From contig CM106585.1 in the NCBI GenBank assembly GCA_048013815.1, positions 4,836,001 through 4,900,000 of the forward strand: 64,000 nt of DNA, in the 5' to 3' direction. Below are positions 22,201-33,100 of the stretch, piece by piece (the stretch's first letter is position 1; the number at the start of each line of letters is the position of its first letter). Both the position numbers and the translations under genes were made by a program. The notes beneath the pieces were generated by a model. It saw only the letters and a program-made list of their open reading frames with translations. It was not told the DNA's origin and did not search any database. Origin of the DNA: Setoptus koraiensis. Taxonomy: Eukaryota > Arthropoda.

Positions 22201-25200
22201 GCCAGATAGCCATCTATCTCCATCGCCTCTGGCCGCCTTAATGACTGCATATCGGCTCCCTTTCTGTCTGAATAGTTTCGCTGGCTCGCTGGCTCGCTCG
22301 CTAGCTTGTATAATAAAAGTTGCTGGTTACGCTGGATTCCGTTCGAACCGGCGAGTGCTCTCGACGCGCCATTGAGGCCCCTGCGCGATCCGATGCACGA
22401 TTGGCGCGCAAACAAACACATTTAAACGCACAATTCAAATATGATACGTAGTCTCGGCAGCGAATCGATACGATACGAAACGATGCGAATTGACAATTGC
22501 CAGCCCAGCGACCAGCCCCTTCGAACGGGGCTCTTCGTCGTGCCCGGTTGAAACGATAACAAAAGGATGGCTCTTTGTGACGACTCGTGCCATTGCACCT
22601 AATGATGGAACAGTGAGAGGAGTCGCGTCGGACGCAGCAAGCAATCCATTAAGCGAGACCCCACAAGCATTAGCGGCATCTGTCACAATTGTCGAGCCGA
22701 TCGGCGATCTGTTGGCGGCGCCCGCTTGGCGGCCAACAGATCGCCGTGCGGCACGCCGAGCCACCGAGGCGCCCGACAACCGATGGCCCAATGGCAGAGC
22801 GCTGAACAAACGATGACGAAATGAGGCCACTTAGGCCGCCAAGGCAGTTGACTCGACCGAATGAGTCGTAGTGACTGGCGCGGGCGCGGATATTAATTGA
22901 CTTGCTAGTATTTATTTGATTATTGTTGTTGGCTGGTGGTGCTGCAATTAATAATCATTTGTGTGTGCTTACAATGTGACCACAACACCGGCGCTGGTGC
23001 CGGCCACTGGGTGCCAGCGGCCAGCCGGAAGTCGCATTTTGTTGGAAATGTGTGTGCGGCCTCGATTTTGGGTCGCTGAGCGAGCGGCAACCGCGGATAC
23101 GCACACACATCCGACGGATACATATAATAATATAATGTCCTGGCGGATATTCCGGGTTATCGGGATACCGGTTTGTCGGGATGTCGGGATACCGGTTTGT
23201 CGGGATGTCGGGATACCGGTTTGTCGGGATACCAATGGAGATGTCGGGTTATCAAGATATCCGGAGATATCGGACCAAGGTATCCGGCTGGGCGTGGCGT
23301 TGTTAGCGACCGATCAGCGGCGGCCCGCGGTGGCCAGACGGGTGGACGAGCGCACGAATTGGGCGAGCGACTTTTGGATGCGGTCGAAGGCCACGATCAG
23401 CTCGTCCCAGCCGGGGAAACCGGCGCCTCTGTTCGGGTTGTTGAAGTCGTCGTCGTTTGCGTACAGCGCGGGCGACGTTGACGGCGTTCCGATGACCTTG
23501 TTCATGCGCTCAATGACTCGGCGGATATTACGCAAATACGAGTCGCTGAGCGTGGATATGAACTTGTTGATGTCGTCGTTCAATTGTCTGATGCTGGTCG
23601 AATCGGTTTGGCCGGCCTTGACATTGTCTAAACGGTCCAAAATTTGCTGGGTGCTGTCCTCTTGGAATTGGCTCTCGCGTTGGCTGCTTGCTGACGATGA
23701 GGAGCCAGTTCCGCCAACCAAAGTGTTCAATCTGGCTATAAATCGGCGCATATTGCTCAAATTGTTTTGCGACATTGTTCTCACCAAACGGGCCACAGAT
23801 TCGTATACGCGCTGGTAACTTTCGTCCGATTGTCCGTCCCGTGGGCTGCCCTTTTGTTGGTTGTCGGCAATGGTGGTCAACAATTGGGCCACTTGCTCTG
23901 GCGTTAATTTGTCCGAATCGGACCTCAGCACGACATTGTCGGCGCCCGCCGACAGTTGCGCGCCCAAACACGAACCGCTTACCACGGCCACCAAAAACAG
24001 AGCGCTGAGTGATAGTTTTGCCGACATTATCATAAGTGTGTTGATTGGATTAGAATTGATGATTGACTTGATTGCGTTGAATTAAATTAAATTGAATTAA
24101 ATTAAATTAAATTGAATGTATACTTTGCTTGCTTGTCGATTGAACAATTGACCAACTTTGACTGAATTTGTGCCGCTCGCGACGGGCTATTTATACCCGT
24201 GGCCGCATTGTCGCCGGCTATCGACACAAACCGTGCCGACGGTTTGTGCGGACGCTTCGCCAGCGGGCAGGTGGTTGCATAATGAGACCAACACTTGTCA
24301 TATATAATCAGGCTAACTAACGACCACTAAATCAGACTCACTAAATCAGTGCCACTCACGTCATCAATCCGTCACTGGCACATACTGTACACTGTACAGT
24401 ACACTGTAATACCAGCCACGCCGGATAAGTGATATTTACACATAGTAGAGAGCCCTCATGTCGGGCCCCCCTCATCGTATTACATGAGCGGAACAAGCGA
24501 GCGTTGACACTAATTGTTTTAAATTAAAATTATTCCGCCAGCGCCAGCATGCCGCTCGCCTTGCCCCTCACGTATCCTGTTGTTGACTCTCTCTCTCTCA
24601 TACATTGTTATCATATATCCCAACTTGATATACTCATATATCCATGCCATCGTGATGCACTGGCATATCCGTGCCATCGCGACACATTGACGCGTCCCGC
24701 CGTGATACATTGACGCGTCTCATCATCCGCCGAAACCGGCCCGAAACCGCAGTGCGTGCCCTTTGGGGTGCCCGTCGTCAGGAGGGGCTCGTACGCCTGC
24801 CAATGCAAGAGGGGCTACTACATACCCAAAACACTCAAGAGGTACACAATGGCGCGCAATTTAAGAGAATACTTGAGGTCCATTGGCGAGCCGGACGGTC
24901 TGTGGGCCTCGACCAGCATAAACCCCCTGCTGCTTCAGAGTGATAATTTCTACCTAGGTACGTATTGCTGACAACTACATTATCAACATTATCCGCTCAA
25001 TGACCGCTAACGTGACCATATTGGCATATTGGCATATTGGCATGGGATAATCCACACATTTGATCCACACACACGCATATACATACAAATCGCTCCAAAC
25101 CAATAACCAATAATTTTTAATTTATCCGTCTATGTCGTTATGTATGCTGACAGGCGCCGACTTGGATAGGCTGCACACGTTCAATTATATTGACAGTGGG

Positions 25201-27288
25201 CAAGATTATCAGATAGCCATCAAAGACTTGAGATGTGATAAATGTCGTTTCGGTTGTGATAGTTGCGACAGCGAAGATCAAACGTGCACTATTAAATTGA
25301 ACACAATAATTAGGTTCTCCATATTGGTCATACAATCCTTTTGCGTGACATTGGTCATACTGGCCTCATTTTTGATATTCCGGCTTAGAAAGTCCAGAGT
25401 GAGTTGCTTGAGCATGCTTAATTTCACTTGACCCCCTCACCGATTCATTGATTAATTGTTGACTAATTGTTGTCTAATTGTTGCAAACAGATTGTCGCCT
25501 CATCGCGCTGGATCATGCTCGAGACCATGCTGCTGGGCGCCCTCTTGGTGTACCTGAGCGTAAGTATCGCCCCTCATCAGTCGCCCTCTCATCAGTCGCC
25601 CCGTTATCCGTCACGTTCTGCAATTGTAACCGAATTTTCACTCCCTTGATGGTCACTCAAACTGTGATTTAACTGTGATTTAATCGTCACTCCAATTGTG
25701 ATTTAATTGTGATTTAATTGCGATTTAATTGCGATTTAATTGCGATTCCACTGTGATTTGGCTGCGGCCGAAACGCGCCCGCAAACAGGTGATCATCAGG
25801 TACTTCAACGCCACCATACTGAGCTGCTTTCTGGAGCCGTGGCTCAGGGAGCTGGGTTTCAGCATCTTCTACGGGTCGATCATGATCAAAATCTACAGGA
25901 TATACACGGAATTTCAGACCCGCAAGGCGCACAGGGTGTGCTTCAGGGACAAGGATCTCATACTGTATCTCACGGCCATTGTGCTCATTGTGATCGGTTA
26001 TATGTCGGCCTGGACGGCGCTGGTCACCGACGGCTTCTACGGCCGGACAGCGGCAACAACAACAACAACAACAACATTTGAGGTTGCCATTCAGCAAAAC
26101 GACAGCGCACATGCTGCCACGGGCCACCCGTGGACCGGCCCGACACTGTTGAGCGCAAACGAGCGGCCCGGTGATGTGGTGGGCGGCGGTAATTACGTCA
26201 ACGGTGCTTACAATGACGATTACGCCAGCGCCACCATGAGTGATTATTCTCAATATTCGGGCTATGGTCGCGACGCCCAAGACACCGAGCAGCAGCAGCA
26301 ACAACAGCAACGGCAACGCTTTATGCAAAAGAGATCAGCGAACCGTTGGGGCCCTCAATGGAGTTTCGACGCCCATGTCGACGCCAATGTCGACGACGAG
26401 ATGAATGGCTCGCACAAGATCGAGGCTGCGTCTGGGTCCGCCGCGAGCGATGCTCACGCCCGCGTGACAAATAGCCCGCCAACGCCGGGCACAGTTTTTT
26501 CGTCGGGCCCCAACAGGCAGCAGCCAGCCAGAAAGGGGCAAAAGATGAAAGATTATTTATTGGGCGACGGGGTCGCCGGAGACGGAGACGGCGATGTTGA
26601 TGTTGATGCTGATGTTGATGCTGTTGGGGCCGTTGCTGGGGCCGTTGCTGGCGAGTCGGGGCCCCAAACGGCGAGCCATGAGACGCCGGCAGCGACACAA
26701 AAGCCAAGATTGCGCCCGCTCGACGGTGCACGCGATAGCGGGGCCCCCCATTCAGGCAACCGTTCTGACAGTATTAAACAAGTGGCCATAACTCAGCGCT
26801 TGTCTGCCGGCAGCCAGCACAACGGGCTCGAGGATGCTGTGCAGACAACGAAAAATAGATCATCATCATTCAGATTTAGTGGCGCCATCAAAAGGGCAAG
26901 ATTAGACATTAAATCATCGACGCTTGAGCGTGATCCTGAGCCGACTCGCATTGTTTCACCGGGCGCCGCCATCAACAACGCCGACAACACCGACAAGCAC
27001 GCCAACCACGCCAACCACGACAACAACAGCAGCAGCAACAACAACAAAAACAGCAGCAACAACAACAACAACGACAACAACAGCGGCAGCAACAACAACA
27101 ACGGCGCCGATAAGCGACTGGCTGGCGATGATAATAGTCGTCTGGAACAACAACAACAATCAATAGATTATGGGGCCGCTGTTGATGAACGGCGCACGGC
27201 GGCTATAGGACGAGCGGGCTACCGACAGCAAGCGAGCAAGGTATTGACAGGCAAAGTTGCATCATGGCAGTTTTGGCTAAATAACGGC

Positions 27289-27334
<46 letters not shown>

Positions 27335-29963
27335 GCGAGCAAATGACAACAGCCGCGCCAAACAAACAGCGACAAGACGCCGTTGTTGCGTCACACAAAC
27401 AAGCCCATAACTATGGCGATAACTACAACGCCAACAACCGTAATGGCAATAGTTACAACAAGCAACTAACTAACAAACATCAACTATATAGGCGCTCATT
27501 AGATGACGATGACGACGACGACGCTGATAATAACAGCGCTGCCCGCGCTGATGATATTGATGCTAATGTTGCTTACATGAGCTTGGCGCCCCGTTCGCCC
27601 CCAACACCAACAACAGCAACAGCAACAACAACAACATTGTTGTCCGACAAATATCTTGATGATGCACGTTTGCAGCGGCAGCACCATATAGCACCATCAG
27701 TGAGGCGCCTGGCTGGTGCAAACAACCTTGCACCAGATGATAATGATAACAGCGCCGCTGCCGCCGCCGCCGATCTAAGCCAAGATATAAACGTGCAACT
27801 GCACGTACGGCCTCGTGGTGCCTCGCAATCACCTGGTGGCCAGCCAGCATCAATGGAGAGCTTCATGTATGTGTATGGCGATGCTAATAGAGCGATTGTT
27901 GGCCGCCAGCAGCAACAACAACAACGACAGCAGCAGCATAATATTAAATTGAACAACATCTCTCAATTGATGGATGCAAACTTGCCGCCCATCATTAGTG
28001 GTGCTCGCCGTAATGATGAGCGGGCCGCGCCAATCAAGCGCCCCAGATCGGCACCGCCAACACCGCCAACACCGCTGCAACCCGTCGACCACCGACAGCC
28101 CCGCATACCCACAATATTGGAGGCGGTGGACGGGCTCACCCGCGGCCTGCTGAATCCGCTCATCGACGACAACGATCTCAGCGATATAAGGTGGCCCAGT
28201 ATCATTGAGCGGGCCTCGTTGAACGGACTCAAGTTTGCGCGCTGCCGCAAACTTACATGGGACTACGTCACGGAAATTAGTAAGTCTCTCTCTCTCTCTA
28301 AGTAACTCTAACTGTAAAATGGCCGCTATTTTGTTTGCGGTTTGGCTGCACTGCCGATGAATGCGATTACCTGATCGCATCCATCGGGACGCGCACCGAA
28401 CCCGGCCGAGTTCGTTAACGCTCGTGTCGCATTCTGACGCTGACCTGTCTACCCACCCTGTCTACCCACCTTGTCCGTTTGCTGTCACTGTGCTCCCGCA
28501 CGCCGGAACACACACGCCCGCACAACGCAAATCGCGCGCCCACCGCAATCGCCCGACGACCGCAAAATGACCGCCAAATGACCGCCAAATGACCGCAAAA
28601 TGACCGATGGCGCGCAGGCGAGTTTGTCTTTTTGCTGGGCGGCGTATATCTCACCTATCGGATCAGGAACGCCAGGCGCGACGTCTACCGGGAGAAACTT
28701 GTCTTGTGCCTATCGATTTACATTGAACTAATAGTGTCCAGTCTAACCTATGTGCTCAGACACATATTCTGGTACAAAATCCATCCAGATCAACTATTTC
28801 TGTTATATTTGCTCAGGTGCCAATTAACTGTTACCGTTGCCTTGATTATGATTATCGGTCCCAAGGTGAGTGTCGGCGAGACCGACAATTATATTGTATT
28901 AAGTGTGCCCGGCAGGTCGCCCGGTTCGCCTGGCTCGCGGGCGGCCGACTCGCGACTCGTCGGGTTGTCTGAATGCACTGCTAATTTGCGAATTTGCGAG
29001 CCACACTGCCTACATTACATAACGAGCAATGTTTGTTTGTTTTTTATGATTATAAAACCAAAACAACGACAACTCACAATGGTGCACACTCAGCTATGGA
29101 ACCACAACAGAAACTCGCTAAATAACAAGGCCAATCTAAATTCACGTCACCGTTGCCATTTGTCGTGCGAATTGCACGACCACCATCTCAATGACGCAAT
29201 GCGCCTCCATGCGGCTATGCTCTCAAACGGGGCCGTCGATATTGGCAACATCAACCTGGCCGACATGGATCCAGAAGACATACAGGTGAGTACAACACGA
29301 CAACTGATACGAACGAATTTGCATAAAAAACAGCTCAACTAACAAGTCGCTCTCTTGTGTGCAATAATGCTAATGTCAACTGCTTTTGCGACATTCATTC
29401 AATCATTCATTGTATCATTCTATGTGTCATTCATTTTACAATGCTGCTCGGCTTGACAGGCCGAATTGAGGCGAGTGTATTCGCAGTTGCAAGTTTACAA
29501 AAACAAAGTGATGCGCAGAGAGAACCCGCATATCTCCAAGAGACGTGGCGGAAAAAAGAGTGGACATAGGAAATTTTCATTGCAAGCTTTTCATTCTAAA
29601 CATCAGAACTTGTTGTCGTCGTCATCGGCCAACAATAAATCACAAAAACAACAGCAACAACAACAAAATAGCTGTAATAACAATCAAAAGAGTCAACCCA
29701 CCATTGCAGGTATCATGTCACAACATAAAAATAGCACTTGTAGTGCTGTATACCATCAATCAAATAGTCAAACAACAACAAACAACAAATGCTCGGGCAA
29801 TAAACAAATAATGTCACACCAACACCAATACGACAACGGGGCCACGTGTATGCTCAACAACGAACACGATAGTCCCTCTTCTGGCAATACAAGCCCCAGA
29901 AGGCAATCCTATCATGCCAGCCAAACATCTATACATATTGAGGAGTCATCGGTGATAGAATGA
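19272..29963 (+). CDS. Class C GPCR, GPR158/GPR179/Smog family (5' partial)
   Basis: Eight exons are visible: 19272-19392, 24753-24957, 25154-25398, 25491-25559, 25789-28279, 28618-28865, 29094-29285 and 29460-29963. All use GT-AG borders and matching phases, giving 1,357 residues. Exons 1 and 2 encode the end of the ectodomain: VSLDLGSTRLIDQC, then CVPFGVPVVRRGSYACQC, the Cys-rich element before TM1. TM1 to TM4 lie between about 25,280 and 26,040, with the TM3-top Cys in SCFLEPWLRELGF. TM5 to TM7 lie in 28,618-28,865, preceded by the loop-2 Cys in FARCRKLTWDY. The tail keeps MDPEDIQ/AELRRVYSQLQVYK, a family hallmark. The receptors sit at the cell surface; vertebrate GPR158 binds glycine and scaffolds RGS7, and fly Smog signals in morphogenesis. 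Loop 2 carries a roughly 700-residue Asn/Gln-rich insertion. The first exon opens with a split codon, so upstream exons are missing or unseen. The acceptor at 29,094 is the least certain border. Confidence 0.88.
20397..20476. repeat. 24-bp array GTTTCGCGATACTCGGGCCA
   Basis: Three full 24-bp units and a partial fourth, with single-base variants in each. Confidence 0.9.
20881..20964. repeat. CAGCGACAACAA simple-sequence array
   Basis: Mixed repeats of CGACAACAA, ACAGCGACA and AACAACAGC. The complementary-strand version forms the array at 21,221-21,328. Confidence 0.9.
21221..21380. repeat. Inverted arrays TTGTCGCTG / CAGCGACAA
   Basis: A run of TTGTCGCTG-type units (21,221-21,328) is followed 14 bp later by CAGCGACAA-type units (21,343-21,380). 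The two runs can pair over at least 23 bases to form a long hairpin. All of this lies inside the GPCR intron. Confidence 0.88.
23161..23232. repeat. 24-bp array with CGGGATACCGGTTTGTCGGG
   Basis: Three consecutive 24-bp units, nearly identical. The array lies about 80 bp past the stop codon of the antisense secreted-protein gene, so it may be in that gene's 3' untranslated region or just beyond it. Confidence 0.92.
23314..24033 (-). CDS. Secreted protein with duplicated helical unit, nested in GPCR intron
   Basis: Intronless 239-residue frame. I do not recognise the family. It starts with ATG at 24,033 (a second Met lies two codons on). A clear signal peptide follows (SLSALFLVAVVSGSCLGA, residues 8-25), with cleavage likely after Gly-Ala. 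The mature part is hydrophilic, predicted helical and has no cysteine. Residues about 47-111 and 127-185 are an internal duplication: MSQNNLSNMRRFIARLN aligns with LSDSYLRNIRRVIERMN, each followed by a V/IG-T/G-S turn. A Ser-rich linker (SSSSASS) separates the copies. The C-terminus FDRIQKSLAQFVRSS may be a short third helix of similar type. Its own TATA box and initiator lie 125-165 bp upstream. The gene is antisense to its host and inside one intron. A small helical secreted product would suit a gut, salivary, cuticular or egg protein, but nothing shows which. Confidence 0.8.
   Translation of the reverse strand: MIMSAKLSLSALFLVAVVSGSCLGAQLSAGADNVVLRSDSDKLTPEQVAQLLTTIADNQQKGSPRDGQSDESYQRVYESVARLVRTMSQNNLSNMRRFIARLNTLVGGTGSSSSASSQRESQFQEDSTQQILDRLDNVKAGQTDSTSIRQLNDDINKFISTLSDSYLRNIRRVIERMNKVIGTPSTSPALYANDDDFNNPNRGAGFPGWDELIVAFDRIQKSLAQFVRSSTRLATAGRR
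24161..24197 (-). promoter_or_regulatory. Core promoter: TATA box and TCAGT initiator
   Basis: On the minus strand GGTATAAATAGC (24,186-24,197) is followed about 30 bp downstream by TCAGT (24,161-24,165), the arthropod initiator motif. Transcription would start near 24,163 and give a roughly 130-base leader rich in AATTAAATT words before the ATG at 24,033. Motif and spacing agree with the textbook arrangement for TATA/Inr promoters. Confidence 0.72.
24225..24248. promoter_or_regulatory. Palindrome CACAAACCGT-N4-ACGGTTTGTG upstream of TATA
   Basis: Ten-base arms are exact reverse complements around GCCG. The site ends about 28 bp upstream of the TATA box of the nested secreted-protein gene, at roughly -60 to -85. 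Its symmetry and placement suit a dimeric transcription-factor site, but I cannot name the factor. Confidence 0.5.
26044..28200 (+). other. Asn/Gln-rich insertion in GPCR extracellular loop 2
   Basis: Between TM4 (ending WTALVTDGFYG) and the conserved loop-2 cysteine segment, the exon stays open for about 2.1 kb in the receptor frame. It encodes runs of Asn (a pure AAC run at 27,289-27,333), Gln, Asp, Ser/Asn and Ala. It is part of one 2,491-bp exon that is in frame at both ends. I found no convincing internal donor and acceptor pair. Weak candidates are GCG|GTAATT near 26,189, AAG|GTATTG near 27,240 and CGACAG near 28,098. Confidence 0.75.
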
Positions 29964-30000
29964 CATCTGACACACATTTACATTTCATATGTTACACACA

Positions 30001-30089
30001 TTATTATTACAATTATTATTATTATTATTATTACTATGTTATGTAACGACCAACGAATATATCCATTATGAGTAGAACAAAAAATTAAA
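30001..30089 (+). promoter_or_regulatory. ATT repeat and polyadenylation signal of the GPCR gene
   Basis: After the stop codon at 29,961-29,963 there is an ATT repeat (about 30,010-30,032), then ATTAAA at 30,084-30,089. This leaves only about 60 bp to the convergent GBF1 stop codon. Confidence 0.5.
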
Positions 30090-30152
30090 TACACATGCAC
30101 ACAGTATATGTAGTTGTTTGTTGTTGTTGTTATTCATTTAGCTTTAACTTTT

Positions 30153-33100
30153 TTACAGATGCAATGTAGGCTTGTAATTGTAACCCGGTGGTGGCGGTGC
30201 TGCTGTTGTTGCTAGATGTCCCACACCCAACTCACACGGATAGATGTTTTCTTGCTGTTGTTGTTGCTGTTGTTGTTGCTGTTGTGGATTTGTTGTTTGT
30301 TCCGGTGCACCACCACCAATGGGAACAGTATCAACTTTTGACACACAATCTTCGCTGACTACATTTTGCTGCCCACTGACCACTTCGGGATTATTATCAA
30401 CGGCTGCTACTCGAAAATTGCCTACAAGAGGACCCGGGTCCCTTGGTGGCGACATCACAATGTTTGCATCTTTGACGCTGTCGGACTCAATCCTTTTCTG
30501 GTATGCCTCGGCTAAATGTAATTCGGTGGCCTGCTGGCTCAATACTGGAACACTGATCGATGTCGTCAGGGGAATGGGTTTGCTATCGTGAATGGACTCA
30601 CCGATGAACTAATTACAGATAAATGTAAAATTATACAGATGATTTAACATGATAGATGGTCAGTACAATGGCATTGATGAGAGGGTATATAATGAGGTAG
30701 TTTCAATAATTTTTAATTTATTTATAAACTTACTTCGCTCTTGAGCGTTGGCAAAAAGAACATTATCTTGTCCCAGGTGATAGTCTTGAGAGGCTCTTGC
30801 AGGCAACCGGCGATTTCCATCACCAAGAGCATATTCTTCAAGGACTGTGGTATTGATTCACGTATTTGATCGTTAGGTCCGCTGCATTTCATAAAATTGT
30901 CCATGATATCTAAAACAGATAACCATAATGCAGCAAATGTTGGTAATGTCTGTAAAGTTGTTAGATGATGCAAAAACACTTTGCATAATATACTTATTGC
31001 TCTGTTTCTAGTCTTGTCTAAGCAATCATTTTGTAAAATATTGATATTGTTACTAGTATTATTGTTGTTGTTGTTAGTTGTATGAATGTTAGACGAAGAC
31101 TGATTACCATTAACAGACTGATTAAGATTATTGCTTGATTGAACAGTTGACGGGTGCATCATCAATGGCTTTAGTAGATCAGTTAAAAATGGAAATAACA
31201 CTATGTTGAAGCAACTTTCTAATTGTTGAGCGTCTAATATATGCAACTCGTGCAATATTAGAGCTCGTTGCAATAACTCTAGTGCATTATAACGTATTCT
31301 GTAACGAATATCACAGCAGAATGTTGCCATAGATTGTAGAAGAGGACACCAAAATTCAGACCATAATAGATTGGCTTTGTCTTTATCCATAACATAAAAT
31401 GCATTGGAATGCAAATAGTCCAACAATTCCAGTAACTTCATACAACTGGCCTCGGTTATTTTGCACTTCTTGCCTTCCTCGTAACACACGGACCCCTCAA
31501 CAAATATCTTGATACAACTAACTGTTGGCACTGCAATAGTGTTTGAGATGATATTGTTAGCGCCAGGATTGTTTACCAGGACACTTTGTACAATGAACTT
31601 GAGCGTGTCGATGCATCTATCATAAGCCAATGGGTCATAGATTTTGTAGGCCTGTCCCAAGGTGGCGTACTTGTGATGTGACGTCTCTTTCAAATTAATA
31701 CCAACATAGAGTAGCATTTTCAATAAAAGACGCCAATCATCTTCTTTTTTGATATGTTGGTGACATTCCACTATCATAGAGTTCATTGCAATAGCTGTGT
31801 ATTCGCGCTGAAACATGGCAGGATCCAAATTTAAATATATATAGTCTAATAGTGTAAAAATACCATCACTCAATGATTTATACGATCCTAAGAAACGTAT
31901 TGGCATCCGAAATATTGACGAAATTATTCGTTCGCCCAATAATGAATTATGTCCACACATTGAGCACAGTCGCTTAATGTATGAATCAATTTGCTTCCAT
32001 ATTGAATGGATTCTTCTACCATTGACTAGAACTACCTGTATAAATATCTCCAATTTAAATAGTTCAATCTCCTCCTTATCATCAGTATCTCCATCAACAC
32101 TGGCTGATATAAGTGCTTTTATCAATTCCAAAAATGATTCCTTATCTTCCAAATCATCTTTGAATTCTTTAATAATGATCTTTTTCAATTGCTCAAAGAA
32201 AATCCTTTGCTGTATAAGTTTGCTGTTATCATCGCCGCTAGCAGCATTGTTGCACGATTGATCTGATGGGCATATGTTATGAATAGTATTAACCTCATTA
32301 TTCACAATCGAAGTGGGTGAGCCTAATTGACTGTCTAGGCATCTCTCTGGGGAAGTGTCAACGGTATTTATGATACCAAGAGTTTCTTGCAAGCCGAAGT
32401 TACCTGAGCCATCATAAGAACTTGTTGGAGAATCTGGCGTCGTTGGTGGCGATTGTGGATTGCTGACACTCGGACGATTAGAAGACTGCCCAAAAAAGGG
32501 TAGACCAGAAAGGAAGTTGTTGAAGAAACTTTGTTGATTCATAGTGTCCGGACTCTTTTTAATAACTCGCTTCCTCAGATGAATGATCTTGTTATTAAGA
32601 GCGAAGTCGGTAAATTGGAAGGCACCATCAAGCAGATGAGCACAATACCATTTCAGAATTATCTCTACAACATTCGACCATGATTCGCGCATATGATTAG
32701 AATGCTCCTCCAAAATAGTAAATAGACATGTTGCGGCAAGTCGATTCTTTTCATCTTCAATCAACGCCGATTGGTGATGGTGACTGATGGGTCCTGAGCC
32801 AGTTGCAGTCAGTTTGCATAATGTTATTATGAGATTATCCAACTGTCCATAAGTAGCACATAAGCGTGCACATTTTGCAAAACCATTAGTGAGCACTCTG
32901 TTAGCCAATTTTGGATAAGATCTTTTATATGGTTTTATATCTATCTTGTCAAATATGAATGACATTGCCGCAACAGTTGGCCGATAGATATCATTGAATA
33001 TTAATTTGTTCAATTCTGATTTTGATATGTCCAAAGACTGACTTTGCATAGTTTCCTTCATAGTTGGAGAGAAATTGAAGTGATTCCTTGTGCTTGACCA

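Larger units (their letters stand above)
19393..24752 (+). other. 5.4-kb intron of the GPCR gene
   Basis: The donor is GTAAGT after AACAGCGAG, and the acceptor is CCGCAG before TGCGTGCCC. Both sides are in phase 0 and rebuild the family order in which the NQC..NSE segment is followed by CVP. The intron holds minisatellites, the inverted CGACAAC arrays and an antisense intronless gene (23,314-24,033). The stretch 19,393-20,396 shows nothing more than GC-rich sequence. The stretch from 21,400 to 23,160 has CAACGGCAA repeats near 21,550 and otherwise nothing I can name. Confidence 0.85.

Noticed and set aside
25714-26328. Minus-strand frames opposite the GPCR insertion, including Leu-rich and Cys-rich ones
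   Set aside because: They are the complements of CAA/AAC repeats; the + strand frame is fixed by conserved TM segments on both sides.
28600-29500. Misassembly joining two unrelated genomic regions
   Set aside because: Consecutive family-specific GPCR exons with matching phases lie on both sides of the composition change, so the join is most likely genuine.
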